A stretch of DNA of 64,000 bases from Bosea sp. OAE506 (GCF_040546595.1 NZ_JBEPOB010000001.1:875501-939500); one strand, 5' to 3'. Counted from the first letter of the stretch, positions 34,570 to 44,007 are shown. Numbers and translations are program-made. Notes: generated by a model not told the origin, from the sequence alone.

Positions 34570-35742
34570 TCAGCCCCGCGCCGCCGCGAGACCGCGCTCC
34601 AGCCCCTCCGCCAGGGCCTGGCGCTGGCGATCCAGAAAAGCGGCCCCGTCGAGGCGCTGGCGATCCCCGGCGCGGATGACGGCGAGCCGCGCGACAAGCT
34701 CGTTTGCAAAGGCGCGCGGATCCTCGGCCTGCGTGACATTGGCCGGCATGGCCGAAAAGCCGCGGCAGGAGAGCGGGGTTGCAACCGCCGGAAGGCCGAG
34801 CCCGAGCGCCTCGACCGTCTTGAGCTGCACGCCGGTGCCCGCGCGGCTGGTCAGCGCGACGATGCGGCAGGAGCGCAGGAAGGCGTCGGCCGCCGGGACC
34901 CGCCCGAGCAGGCGCACCCCGCGCGGGGCCGCCGCCATACCGGGCGGCAGCCGGCCGGCGACAGCGACCGTGACGTCCGGCGGCAGGTGCGGGCAGACCT
35001 CGCGCAGAAACCAGTCGAGGCCGATAAAATTGGGCGTCCAGGTCCAGGTGCCGATCAGCCCGACATCATGGGCCGGCTCCGGTTCGGCGATCGCGGGCGT
35101 CTCCGGCGTTGCCGCGACGGGGAGGAGCGGCAAAGCGGCCGAGCGCGCCGCCAGCGCCGGCCCGAGCGCGGCGCGATCCTCCTCCGCCAGGGTCCAGACG
35201 AAGCGGCAATCCCGCCAGAGCCGCCGCTCGATTTGCTCCAGCAGGCGCGCCTCGCGCCGGTAGAGCCGCCGCAGGACCGGGTTGCGGGCGTGGGCGGCGC
35301 TCTGACGCGCCGAGACATGCTCGATATTGTGCTCCACCAGCAGGCAGGGCGCGAGCGAGAGCAGCTCCGGGAAGGCGCCGGGCAGCATCACGGAATTCAG
35401 CACGATGGCGTCGAAGGGGCCTTCGGCGCGGACCACCTCGACCAGCCGGCCGGCGCCTACGAGGCGCAGCTTGGCGCAGGCCACCGGCAGGCGCATCCGC
35501 AGGGCGGCGGCGATCCAGCGCAGGCGCGTGGCGGGGGACGCCACGGCATTCTCGATCTCGGTCTCGGCGATGATGCGGGAGCGGTCTGGATCGGCAGGCA
35601 CCTCGCCCGGGCGCAGGAAGCCGAAGGCGGTGACCTCGTGCCCGGCCTCCCGCAGGGCGTCGAGGATCGCGGCATTGGCGATCTCGAAGCCGGTGTCGGG
35701 CCGGGCGACGGGAACCAGGGCGGTGAGAAAGGCGAGACGCAA
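34570..35742 (-). CDS. Glycosyltransferase, GT4 family
   Basis: About 390 residues, Rossmann-type GT-B enzyme. The N-terminal half begins LRLAFLTALVPVARPDTGFEIANAAILDALREAGHEV and the C-terminal half has HDVGLIGTWTWTPNFIGLDWFLREVCPHLP and RIVALTSRAGTGVQLKTVEALGLGLPAVAT, the E-x7-E nucleotide-sugar region. Start is uncertain: TTG at 35742 begins at the homology; GTG or ATG further up (to 35820) are possible, with no clear ribosome site. First gene of the polysaccharide cluster, convergent with the AbrB-type gene. Sugar specificity unknown. Confidence 0.82.
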   Translation of the reverse strand: MRLAFLTALVPVARPDTGFEIANAAILDALREAGHEVTAFGFLRPGEVPADPDRSRIIAETEIENAVASPATRLRWIAAALRMRLPVACAKLRLVGAGRLVEVVRAEGPFDAIVLNSVMLPGAFPELLSLAPCLLVEHNIEHVSARQSAAHARNPVLRRLYRREARLLEQIERRLWRDCRFVWTLAEEDRAALGPALAARSAALPLLPVAATPETPAIAEPEPAHDVGLIGTWTWTPNFIGLDWFLREVCPHLPPDVTVAVAGRLPPGMAAAPRGVRLLGRVPAADAFLRSCRIVALTSRAGTGVQLKTVEALGLGLPAVATPLSCRGFSAMPANVTQAEDPRAFANELVARLAVIRAGDRQRLDGAAFLDRQRQALAEGLERGLAAARG

Positions 35743-35910
35743 GGGAAGAAGCCCGGCCGGAGAACACGGTGCGGCGCGCACCGCATCGGCAGCAAGGCCT
35801 CTCCCGCGGGCGCGGGTCAAGCGCGTCGAACGAGCATGACCAACGCTTTATGGCCGCAGTCCCCCGCCGATCCGGCCATCGCGATCACGGAACCTTAAGC
35901 GCGGCCGGCG

Positions 35911-36951
35911 ATGATGGAGGGCATGAATGCTCTCGACCCGATCCACGACCGCGCCATGCCGCTCTTCACGACGCCTGAGCCCTTCAGCGTGCTGGCGGCC
36001 TCGCCCACGGCTTCGCTGGCGGGTGTCGAGAGCGTCGTCTGCGTGCCGACCTTTCGCCGGCCCGACCTGCTCGAGGCGACCCTGCGCTCGCTCGCGGCCC
36101 AGCGGGGCGGGCATGATTTTGCGGTCATCATCGTTGAGAACGAGGGCACGGAACAGGCTGGTGCGCAGCGCGCCGCCTCCCTGCTCGCGCAAGGGCTGTT
36201 CAAGGGGCTCGTCATCGTCGAGCCGCGCCAGGGCAACTGCAAAGCCTACAACGCCGCCTGGCGCTGCGCGCTGACGCGCTTTCCGGCGCTGCAGCAGGTT
36301 CTGGGCATCGACGACGACGAGACGGCGACGCCGCTCTGGCTCGATGCCTTCCTGAAGGCCGCGCGCAGTGCGCCGGCCGAGCTGTTCGGCGGCTCGGTCA
36401 CGCCTGAATTCGAGGATTCCTCGCGCGCCTGGCTGTCCGCCCACCCGGTCTTCCGCTCGCATTACGAGACCTCGGGGCCGGTACCGATCCTGTTTTCGAG
36501 CGCCAATTACCTGATCCGACGGACGGTGCTGGAACGGCTGGGATATCCGTTCCTGAATGAGGCGTTCGACTTCACCGGCGGCGGCGACAGCGACTTCTTC
36601 GCCCGTGCCCGCGCCGCCGGCTTCCGCTTCTGGTGGGTGCAGGAGGCGGCGCAACGCGAGACCATGCCGTCGCGGCGCAGCGAATTCGGCTGGATCCAGG
36701 CGCGGGCCCTGCGCAACGGCGCGATTTCGGCCGCGATCGAGCGGCGGCAGCGGCCGGGGCCGCCCGGCCGGCTGCGCGTGCTGGCCAAGTCGCTCGCGCT
36801 GCTGGGCGCCAGCCTTCCACGCGGCCTCGCGCTCGGCCTGAAGACGGGGTCTGCCGTGATCGGGCTCTATCACGCGCAGGTGGCGACCGGGCGCCTGCTG
36901 TCGGAATTCGGCGTCGCCAACGAGCAGTACCGCAAGCCCGAGACAAACTGA
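35911..36951 (+). CDS. Glycosyltransferase, GT2 family
   Basis: 346 residues, GT-A fold. VCVPTFRRPDLLEATLRSLAAQ opens the nucleotide-sugar domain, the metal-binding DDDE is in LGIDDDETATPLWLDAFL, and FTGGGDSDFFARARAAGFRFWWV holds the acceptor-side acidic residues. A C-terminal hydrophobic region (about 290-325) may peripherally anchor it. It probably transfers a sugar to a lipid-linked oligosaccharide. Divergent from the GT4 gene and convergent with the Wzc-like gene. Confidence 0.9.
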   Translation: MMEGMNALDPIHDRAMPLFTTPEPFSVLAASPTASLAGVESVVCVPTFRRPDLLEATLRSLAAQRGGHDFAVIIVENEGTEQAGAQRAASLLAQGLFKGLVIVEPRQGNCKAYNAAWRCALTRFPALQQVLGIDDDETATPLWLDAFLKAARSAPAELFGGSVTPEFEDSSRAWLSAHPVFRSHYETSGPVPILFSSANYLIRRTVLERLGYPFLNEAFDFTGGGDSDFFARARAAGFRFWWVQEAAQRETMPSRRSEFGWIQARALRNGAISAAIERRQRPGPPGRLRVLAKSLALLGASLPRGLALGLKTGSAVIGLYHAQVATGRLLSEFGVANEQYRKPETN

Positions 36952-36960
36952 GCGCGGCGA

Positions 36961-39336
36961 TCAGGCCTCGTTGACGACGAAGCCGCGCAGCTTTTCGGCA
37001 TGCTCGCCCAGCGCTGCCGTCGCGCTGGCGAGGTCGCTCTCGCCGACCGCCCCCTCGCGCAGGACGAGAACGATGTCGTCGGCGACCTCGGCGAAGCGCA
37101 GCGCCAGACCATCCGTGCCGACCGCGCCGCCATCGACCACGATCGGCCCGAAGCGGCGGGCCTTGTCGAGGAAGCCGCCGCCGATCTGCGCGGTGGTGAC
37201 CTCGTCGGCCCGGCCCGTCCGCGGCAGGAAGAACAGGCCGGTGCCCTCGTCCTGCAGCGCCGCCCGAACCAGCCCGACCTTGCCGGTGACGACGTCGTGC
37301 AGGCCGGACTGCGCCTCGGGCGCGTAGATCCGCGTCAGCGAGTCATCGCCGAGGCCGGCATCGACCAGCATCGAGGGCAGGCCGGCCTGGGCCGCATCGA
37401 GGGCGAGGTTGAGGGCGAGCGTCGAGGCGCCCGCATCCGGCCGCAGGCCGAGCACGAGGATACGCCGGCGGTCGCCGCCGGAGGTCTGCGCCACGAGCGC
37501 CGTGCGCACAGCCCGGACCGCCTTGGCGAAGCCGGCATTAGGCTTGTCGAGCACATCGACCAGATGTGCCTTCGCCTGGAAGACGGAACGGACCTCGCCG
37601 TCGTCACGGCGCCAGCGCCGATGGCGGACGGCAGGCAGGGTCGCCAGCAGCGGGGCGGCCGCGGTGCGCAGCAGATCGGGCACGCGCTCGGCCTGCCCAC
37701 CAGGGATCGCGACGAGCCGGCGCCAGCCGGCCTTGGCCGCGACAGGACGCGTCGCGACGACCGGGGCCAGAGGCACCGCCATCAGCGGCGCCGAGACGGG
37801 CTTCGATTCGGCCGGAGCAGCGGCGGCTGGCGGCTGGCTCGTTTCGGTCTCGTCGGCCTGCCGGGCCGGGCGCCGCAGCGGAGGCATCGGGCCGAACAGG
37901 GCGAGCCCGAGCGCCAGCGCGACGCCGGCCCCGCCGCCGGCGACGCCGCCCAGCAGAGCCAGCGTGCGCCGGCTGATGCCGCTCTTCTCGAGCGGCGGCA
38001 TCGCCGCGCCGATGACGCGGGCATTGGTCGTGTCGATGCCGGCGAGCTCGCCGGTCTCTCGGGCGCGGCGCAGGAAGGCGTCGTAGACGACGCGCGAGGA
38101 TTCGACCTCGCGCTCCAGCTCACGCAGCTCGACCGAGGCGCGGCCGGCCGCATATTGCGTGGCGGTGAGCTGGTCGACGCGGCGCGCGATCTGGCGCTCG
38201 GATTCGACCGCGCGATCCAGCTCGACCTTGGCGGAGCGCGAGATCCGCGACAATTCGTCGGAAATCTGGCGCCGGGCGTCGCGGGTCTGGGCCTGGGCGG
38301 CGGCGAGCGCCGGGTGGCGGGCGCCGAGCGAGGCGAGCAGGTCCGCCTCCTTGGCCAGCGCCGCACCGAGCTGGGCGCGCAGCGCCGTCATGGTGTTGGA
38401 GGCGACCGCCTCGGGGATCGCGCCGGCCTCGATGCCGGCCGGGCGGGTGGCGATGATCTGGTCGTATTTGGCCCGCGCCTCGGTGACGCGGGTGCGCGAC
38501 GCGACGAGCTGAGCGTTATTGAGGGCGAGCTGCTCCTCGGTCATCGAACGGCCGGCACCGACCCCGACGATGTTGTTGGCTTCCTTGTAGCGCTCGGCCT
38601 TGTCCTCGGCCGTGCGCAGGCGGTTGCGCAGCTCCTCGAGGCGCGAGGTCAGCGAGGCGGTGGCGCGCTGGGCGGCCTCGGCACGGACCTTGGCCTGGTT
38701 TTCGAGATAGGTTTCCGCCAGCGCATTGGCGATGCGGGCGGCCTTGGCCGCCTCGCGCGAGGTGACCGAGATGTCGATGACGAAGGTGCGCTCGCCGCGG
38801 CGGACGCTGACGTTCCGGTCGAGGGCCGCCAGCGCGTAGACGAGCCCGTCATGATCGGGCGCGCCGCTCTTCGGCAGCCAATCGGCGAGCAGCCGGCCCA
38901 ATCCCGATTTCGGGGCCTCGCCGCCGAATTCGGGGTCCTTGTCGAGACCTTCGCTCCAGACCACCGGCGTCTTGATGCTGTCAGACGCGATGATGCGGGC
39001 CTGACTCTCGAGATAGCTGGTGATCGAGGTCGGGTCGCCGCCGGTGGCATTGGGCGAGACCTCGTTCTGGAGCACGCGCAGGTCGCGCGGGTCGATGAAG
39101 AGCTGGGCGGTCGAGACGTATTTCGGGGGCACGAGCAGGCTGGCCAGCCCCGCCAGGACGAGGCCGAGAACGGCGCAGAGCAGGATCAGCCCCTTGCGGG
39201 CCCAGAGGGTGCGGAACAGCCAGGCAGGATCGGTAAGCTTTGCCATGACGGCCGGAACCGCCGCAGGCACGGCCCGGCGCTCGCAGCGATCTCGCCTCGG
39301 CTCCGGCTCGCTGACGGCGGTCTCGTTGGTGAACAT
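36961..39336 (-). CDS. Wzc/ExoP-like polysaccharide co-polymerase with degenerate kinase domain
   Basis: 791 residues. Layout: cytoplasmic start; membrane helix near residue 45-67; Wzz domain (PPKYVSTAQLFIDPRDLRV); long coiled coil (about 200-425) with the GNVR-type end; second membrane helix near 445-470; Pro/Ala-rich linker; C-terminal tyrosine-kinase-like domain from about 565. In place of Walker A GEGKS/T it has DAGAST; the second Walker motif is VDAGL instead of DADLR; Walker B is VVDGGA; and the C-terminus has no tyrosine cluster. It should regulate chain length or export without ATP-driven phosphorylation. Start: ATG at 39336; a GTG 15 bp upstream is also possible. Confidence 0.9.
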   Translation of the reverse strand: MFTNETAVSEPEPRRDRCERRAVPAAVPAVMAKLTDPAWLFRTLWARKGLILLCAVLGLVLAGLASLLVPPKYVSTAQLFIDPRDLRVLQNEVSPNATGGDPTSITSYLESQARIIASDSIKTPVVWSEGLDKDPEFGGEAPKSGLGRLLADWLPKSGAPDHDGLVYALAALDRNVSVRRGERTFVIDISVTSREAAKAARIANALAETYLENQAKVRAEAAQRATASLTSRLEELRNRLRTAEDKAERYKEANNIVGVGAGRSMTEEQLALNNAQLVASRTRVTEARAKYDQIIATRPAGIEAGAIPEAVASNTMTALRAQLGAALAKEADLLASLGARHPALAAAQAQTRDARRQISDELSRISRSAKVELDRAVESERQIARRVDQLTATQYAAGRASVELRELEREVESSRVVYDAFLRRARETGELAGIDTTNARVIGAAMPPLEKSGISRRTLALLGGVAGGGAGVALALGLALFGPMPPLRRPARQADETETSQPPAAAAPAESKPVSAPLMAVPLAPVVATRPVAAKAGWRRLVAIPGGQAERVPDLLRTAAAPLLATLPAVRHRRWRRDDGEVRSVFQAKAHLVDVLDKPNAGFAKAVRAVRTALVAQTSGGDRRRILVLGLRPDAGASTLALNLALDAAQAGLPSMLVDAGLGDDSLTRIYAPEAQSGLHDVVTGKVGLVRAALQDEGTGLFFLPRTGRADEVTTAQIGGGFLDKARRFGPIVVDGGAVGTDGLALRFAEVADDIVLVLREGAVGESDLASATAALGEHAEKLRGFVVNEA

Positions 39337-39434
39337 GACGCTACGCTTCACTCTTCAAGTCCTCGCCGGACACCGGGACGGGGGCGTATCGGTACGGGCA
39401 GCTCGTCTTCATGGTCCTGTCTTGGCGCAGGCAC

Positions 39435-40523
39435 TCAGCTCTGGCCGCGGCGATAGCGGTCGAGAACCGCCATCATCGGTTTGGGCCGGAAGTCGACATC
39501 CAGCGGCAGCGGCCGGGCCTTGGCCCGGTCCTGCCGCGGGAAGGTCTCGTGGATCCAGGAATAGCGGTCGCTCAGGCCCCAGGTGACGATGGCTCGGGGC
39601 CGGCGGACCGAAACGATCGCGTTGAGGAAGGTCCCGACCAGGCTCGCGGCGGCGCGGTCGCGCGTCGCGGCGTCGGCGGGCAGCTTCCAGTCGATGACGT
39701 CGAGCTCGGTGATCTCGACGTCGAGATCGAGCTTGCCGATCTCGACCATGAAGTTCTGCAAACCGTCGATGTCGAGCGGGCGGTCGGCGTAAAGATGAGC
39801 CTGCATGCCGATGCCGTGGACGGGGATGCCCTTGTCCTTCAGCCGGCGGCAGAGATCGAGCGCGATGCGGCGACGCGCCGCCGTGCCCTCGCCCGGCTCC
39901 TCGAAGTTGAAATCGTTCAGCACGAGCCGCGCCTTCGGGTCGGCCGCGGCGGCGGCCCGGAAGGCGATCTCGACATGGGCGGGCCCGAGCAGGCGCTGCC
40001 AGATGGTGTCGCGCATCGGCTCGCCGGGCAGGGGCTCGAAGCGGATGACCTCGTTGACGACGTCCCAGGTCGCGATCTTGCCCTTGTAGCGGTCGACCAC
40101 GGTGCCGATGTGCTCGACGAGCTCACGCTCGGCCTCGGCCCGGCTGGTCATCTCGCGGGCCCAGGGCGGCAGCGCCTCGCCCCAGAGCAAAGCATGGCCG
40201 CGCAGCGCCTGGCCGTTGCGCTCGGCGAAAGCGACGAGTTCGTCGGCGCCCGAAAAGTCGAAGCGGGTGCGGTCATGGCGCAGCGTCTCCCATTTCAGGT
40301 CGTTCATCGGCACGATCACGTCGCAATAGCGCTTCAGCGCGTCGCGATAGCGCGGATCGGCGCGGAAGGTCTCGATCTGCGCGGCCGAGCCCAGGGGAAT
40401 GGGCTGGGCCGAGGTCAGGCCGGCGGCACGCGCGAAACCGGTCGACGCCAGACCCGCGGCGGCGACCAGCGCGCCGCGCCGGGTCAGGCCATCGATGTCT
40501 CGATCCGGATCGGGCTGTCGCAT
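39435..40523 (-). CDS. GH10 endo-beta-1,4-xylanase-like glycanase, Tat-exported
   Basis: 362 residues. The N-terminus has a twin-arginine signal (LTRRGALVAAAGLASTGFARAAG, Arg15-Arg16). The GH10 (beta/alpha)8 domain carries the acid/base Glu158 in WDVVNE and the nucleophile Glu273 in ITELDV, with GHALLWGEALPPW and WGLSDRYSW as other family marks. It hydrolyses beta-1,4-linked glycans, classically xylan. Within a polysaccharide export cluster it more likely trims or releases the strain's own polymer than digests plant xylan. Transcribed with the Wzc-like gene, 98 bp upstream of it on the same strand. Confidence 0.93.
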   Translation of the reverse strand: MRQPDPDRDIDGLTRRGALVAAAGLASTGFARAAGLTSAQPIPLGSAAQIETFRADPRYRDALKRYCDVIVPMNDLKWETLRHDRTRFDFSGADELVAFAERNGQALRGHALLWGEALPPWAREMTSRAEAERELVEHIGTVVDRYKGKIATWDVVNEVIRFEPLPGEPMRDTIWQRLLGPAHVEIAFRAAAAADPKARLVLNDFNFEEPGEGTAARRRIALDLCRRLKDKGIPVHGIGMQAHLYADRPLDIDGLQNFMVEIGKLDLDVEITELDVIDWKLPADAATRDRAAASLVGTFLNAIVSVRRPRAIVTWGLSDRYSWIHETFPRQDRAKARPLPLDVDFRPKPMMAVLDRYRRGQS

Positions 40524-40659
40524 GGGCGGGGACGGTTCCGTTTCGTTTAGGGTCGTTCAACGCCTGTCGGCTAGGGTCGCGCCTCGACGCCGTCCGGAAG
40601 AGGCAGAAGCCGGGCCAGACGGCCCCGGGCGCACCCTCCGCGCCGCGAAGACGGATTTC

Positions 40660-41919
40660 ATGCTGCCAGACCGCGCCGCCATTTTCGCCTACCTCACCAT
40701 CCTGAGCGGCTCAGCCGGCCGGCTCGTGATCTCGCTTGTCTACTTCCTCATCGTTGCGAATACGTTGACCCTCGGCGAATTCGGTCTGTTCGCAACGGCT
40801 TCGGCCACGGGCCTGATCCTGTCGCGCATGCTCGCCTTCGGCTTCGTCTCGCCGGTCTACCGGGTCGCGACGGTGAAGCCGCGGCTGCTGGGAACCTATC
40901 TGGCCGGCTTCGCGGCGCTCGCTGCGCTCTCGCTGCCGGTGATCGCGGCGGCCGCCATGCTGGCCTATGTCTTCCTCTTCGCGGACAGGCTCGGGGCGCT
41001 TCCCTTCGCGCTGATCCTGGTGGCGGAGATTCTGTGCTGGCGGCTCGTCGAGGTCGTTGCCATCGTCAACAACGGGCTGCGGCGCTTCCGCCAGGCGGCC
41101 CTGCTCGTCATCATCGGCTCGTCGCTGCGCACCGTCGCCGCGCTCCTGTTCGCGGCGTTCGGCCGGCACAGCCTCGAAATCTGGGCCATCGCCTATCTGG
41201 TGGCGACGACGGCGACACTGAGCCTGGCGCTGATCTTCTTCCTGCCGCCGATGCGGCTGCGTTTCGTCCGTCGGCTCTATCCGCGCCGCATGGCGGACGC
41301 CGTCTATGCCGGCGCGGCGGAGATCGTCTTCTATGTGCAGGCCGAGCTCGACAAGCTCCTGATGCTGGCGCTGGCGGGGGAGCGGGTCGCCGGGCTGTAC
41401 GCGATCGCCATGCGGGTCATCGACCTCACCGCCATGCCGGTGCGCAGCTTCAACCAGATGCTGGTCCAGAAGATCATGAAGGACCGCGGCCTCGCCGGCG
41501 GGGCAGGCCGTCTGGCGCTGGTCGAGGCCGGCATCGCCGTGATTTCGGTGGGCGGGCTCGTCGCCGTGATCGTCGCGCTGCAGCCCTTCCCCGGCCTGCT
41601 CGGCCGAAACGTCGCGGAAGCCTCGTATCTCTTCCTGCCGCTGCTGCTGGTGCCGGCCTTCCGCAACCTGGTCGAGTACCATGCCGAGCTGCTCTATGCG
41701 CGCGAGCGCACCGGCTCGCGAATCGCGCTGCTCCTGGCGATCACAGGGCTGAAGGCTGCGCTGCTCTCCTGGGCGATGCTGCGCTTCCCGGCCAACGAAG
41801 CCTGGGCGCCCTGGCTCAACCTCGTTTTCGGGGCGGTCTATGTTCTCTCCGCGGCCGTGACCTACCGGCTGCTGGCGCAGGCCGGCGGACGGGTCACTGC
41901 GTCTCGAACAGCGCCCTGA
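40660..41919 (+). CDS. Wzx-type polysaccharide flippase (MATE/MOP superfamily)
   Basis: 419 residues with about twelve membrane helices of the oligosaccharide-flippase (Wzx/RfbX) family, which moves undecaprenyl-linked repeat units across the inner membrane. The N-terminus AIFAYLTILSGSAGRLVISLVYFLIVANTLTLGEFGLF matches the polysaccharide-synthesis (Polysacc_synt) opening, and AELDKLLMLALAGERVAGLYAIAMRVIDL is the central family stretch. Divergent from the GH10 gene; its last 26 bp overlap the convergent DUF6492 gene. No Wzy polymerase accompanies it. Confidence 0.9.
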   Translation: MLPDRAAIFAYLTILSGSAGRLVISLVYFLIVANTLTLGEFGLFATASATGLILSRMLAFGFVSPVYRVATVKPRLLGTYLAGFAALAALSLPVIAAAAMLAYVFLFADRLGALPFALILVAEILCWRLVEVVAIVNNGLRRFRQAALLVIIGSSLRTVAALLFAAFGRHSLEIWAIAYLVATTATLSLALIFFLPPMRLRFVRRLYPRRMADAVYAGAAEIVFYVQAELDKLLMLALAGERVAGLYAIAMRVIDLTAMPVRSFNQMLVQKIMKDRGLAGGAGRLALVEAGIAVISVGGLVAVIVALQPFPGLLGRNVAEASYLFLPLLLVPAFRNLVEYHAELLYARERTGSRIALLLAITGLKAALLSWAMLRFPANEAWAPWLNLVFGAVYVLSAAVTYRLLAQAGGRVTASRTAP

Positions 41920-42784
41920 TCGTCTCGACCGGTTCGCCGATGAACGACTGAACGCCGACGGCGACCTGCCAGGGCTCCAGCACTTCCTCGAAAGAGCGCA
42001 GGCTCTCGATCGCGCCGGCCTCGCCGCCCCAATAGACCTTGCAGAGTTCGCGCGGGTCCGGCCAGTGCCGGGCCTGGTCGAGCCCCAGCACGCGTTCGAC
42101 GAAATAGCCGTAGATCATGTATTCCGAGAAGCCGCGCCGCGAGGCGATGGCACTGACCCATTCGCGCCCGCTCATGCGCTCGACATGGGCCATCAGCGCG
42201 CGGACATTGTCGCGGCGCCAGCTCACCATGTTGTTGATGTAGTCCGGGCTCGGAAAATCCGGCGCGGGCAGGCCGAGCAGCCCGGCGGCGCTGTCGCACC
42301 AGCCGCGGTGCTCGAGCATCCCGGCGGCGATGCCGTCGGGCTTGCGGTAGAGCCGGACGCCGTCCTGCGTCGCGAGGCTGGCGACGTCGAAGGGTCGCAG
42401 GAAGAGCATGTCGGAATCGGCGAAGAGGACGACGTCCTCGTCGCTCTTCAGCGGCAGGGCAAATTTGCGCAGCTGCTGGGCATGCCACCCCCGCAGCGGC
42501 GGCACGCCGCGCAGCAACGCGCGTGCGCCGGTCCAGACGCGGCGCCGGCCGAGGCTGAGGGGGTCGGGCCAGGATTTCAGCCAGCCCGGCAGCAGCTCGG
42601 ATTCGGCGATGACGCGGCGTCGCGGGCCTTCGAGCGGGCGAAACAGGGCGACATCGGCGTCCTCGACGAGGAGATAATGCGCCGCATGGCCGGTGACGAA
42701 GCGGTCGATGCTGGCGCAGAGCAGCCGGCAGCGCTCGACATCACCGGCATAGCTCGGCGTCGCGATGGCGAAGCTCAAGGTCAC
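41894..42784 (-). CDS. DUF6492 family protein, putative glycosyltransferase-like
   Basis: 296 residues. FAIATPSYAGDVERCRLLCASIDRF and VLFADSDMLFLRPFD resemble a GT-A nucleotide-sugar fold, with D-S-D as a possible metal site, but I assign only DUF6492. The C-terminal LCKVYWGGEAGAIESLRSFEEVLEP is not known to me. It starts 4 bp inside the WecG-like gene's end (ATGA overlap), so the two are coupled. It overlaps the flippase end by 26 bp. In this position it probably adds a sugar or modification to the polymer. Confidence 0.75.
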   Translation of the reverse strand: MTLSFAIATPSYAGDVERCRLLCASIDRFVTGHAAHYLLVEDADVALFRPLEGPRRRVIAESELLPGWLKSWPDPLSLGRRRVWTGARALLRGVPPLRGWHAQQLRKFALPLKSDEDVVLFADSDMLFLRPFDVASLATQDGVRLYRKPDGIAAGMLEHRGWCDSAAGLLGLPAPDFPSPDYINNMVSWRRDNVRALMAHVERMSGREWVSAIASRRGFSEYMIYGYFVERVLGLDQARHWPDPRELCKVYWGGEAGAIESLRSFEEVLEPWQVAVGVQSFIGEPVETIRALFETQ

Positions 42785-43587
42785 CGCGTCGGCCTGCCCG
42801 TCCGCAGGCGCTGACGCAGGAGGCGCAGCAGGAAAAGCGGGTTTCCAAGGATGTAGCGGCGCCAGAGCCGGCCGGGCTCACACCAGAGCCGGTAGAGCCA
42901 TTCCAGCCGCGCCCGGCGCCAGGCTTCGGGCGCGCGCGGCACTTCGCCGGCGAGAAAATCGAACAATGCGCCAATGCCGGCGGCCACCGCGGCGTGCTGA
43001 GGCCCGAGCGCCTCGGCGATCCAGCGCTCCTGGCGGGGATTACCGAGCGCGACGAGCAGAAGATCGGGCGGGGCGGCCGCGAGATCAGCCAGCATCGCGG
43101 CTTCGCGGGCCGCGTCGAAGAAGCCGTCGCCGACGACACGGAAGGCGTGGCGAGGGTAGCGCTGCGCCAGCGCCCGGGCCGCCCGCTCGGCAACGCCGGG
43201 CTTGGCGCCTAGCAGGCCGACGCTCAGGGAGCGCGGCTCTGCCTCCAGCAGGGCGGGGATGAAGTCGGTGCCGTTGAGATTGGCCGGAAAGGGCACGCCA
43301 TGGAGCAGCCAGCCGCCGAGATCCACACCGATGCCGTCCGTGAGGACGAGGAAGCCCGACAGCAGCCGCAGCAAAGCGGGATCGTCTGCGGCGATATTGA
43401 CGAGGTTGGCGTTGCAGAAGGCGAGCTTGACATGCCGCCCGGTTCTCATCGCCTCCGACAGCTCGGCCAGCGCACCAGCGCGGGTCAGCACGGCGACGCC
43501 GATGCCGCCGATGTCGCGCTGCACGATGCCGGTCGGCCTCGAGGGCGGGGCCGGAACGTTGCGGGGAAGGGTCAGGCTGGCGGTCAC
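42781..43587 (-). CDS. WecG/TagA/CpsF-family glycosyltransferase
   Basis: 268 residues, GT26 family. Landmarks: [23 protein letters not shown], the conserved [13 protein letters not shown] (acceptor site, Asp proposed as catalytic base), [17 protein letters not shown] and [20 protein letters not shown] near the C-terminus, which is the membrane-associating, basic end. Family members add a ManNAcA, ManNAc or related residue to a lipid-linked acceptor. The gene head faces the 420-bp gap before the SDR gene and is coupled to the DUF6492 gene. Confidence 0.92.
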   Translation of the reverse strand: MTASLTLPRNVPAPPSRPTGIVQRDIGGIGVAVLTRAGALAELSEAMRTGRHVKLAFCNANLVNIAADDPALLRLLSGFLVLTDGIGVDLGGWLLHGVPFPANLNGTDFIPALLEAEPRSLSVGLLGAKPGVAERAARALAQRYPRHAFRVVGDGFFDAAREAAMLADLAAAPPDLLLVALGNPRQERWIAEALGPQHAAVAAGIGALFDFLAGEVPRAPEAWRRARLEWLYRLWCEPGRLWRRYILGNPLFLLRLLRQRLRTGRPTR

Positions 43588-44007
43588 GGGTCGGTCGATC
43601 CGGGGCAGGTCCGTCGGCGGCGTCTCGCACCGGTTGCCGGCGCCCTTTGGTCATGACGCAATGCGGGCGGGAATCAAGGCGAACCGGGCAGGGTGGTGAA
43701 CGGCGCCTTCCGCCGATCCGCGAGCGAAGGTCCGTCGCGGAAGCCGCTGAAATCACGCCCTGTTCCGGAACGGGGCGTCGGCGGAGCCCCGGTTTGCGGG
43801 GTGCGTCGCGCCCTGTGCGGGATCGGCACGGGACCAGCCCCTGCGTCCCACTTCGGAACGGCCCCCGCCACGGCGGCGCGTCGGCCGTCATGCTTAACGA
43901 ATCCTTGCAGCCCCTGCACCGGCAAGGCCCCGGCCTCGCCGCCGGCGACCTTGTCCCGGCGGCCTTCGACCCACTAGGGTGCGCGTCCAACGAGTCAGGG
44001 GCCGACA
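43588..44007. other. Intergenic gap upstream of the WecG-like and SDR genes
   Basis: 420 bp separating divergent genes. It holds the near-perfect 24-bp palindrome at 43755-43778 (ACGCCC, then GTTCCGGAAC at the centre, then GGGCGT, one T/G mismatch), a good operator candidate, and the candidate SDR promoter at 43951. No coding region with a convincing start is visible. GGAAC at 43767 is not followed by CGTT at the right distance, so it is not an EcfG site. Confidence 0.5.
43951..43980 (+). promoter_or_regulatory. Candidate promoter of the SDR-amidohydrolase pair
   Basis: TTGTCC (43951-43956), an 18-bp spacer and TAGGGT (43975-43980), placing a transcript start about 20 nt before the SDR start. 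Moderate match. Confidence 0.35.

Noticed and set aside
43767..43771. EcfG-type -35 element GGAAC (also at 54937)
   Set aside because: No CGTT follows 16 or 17 bp later at either place.
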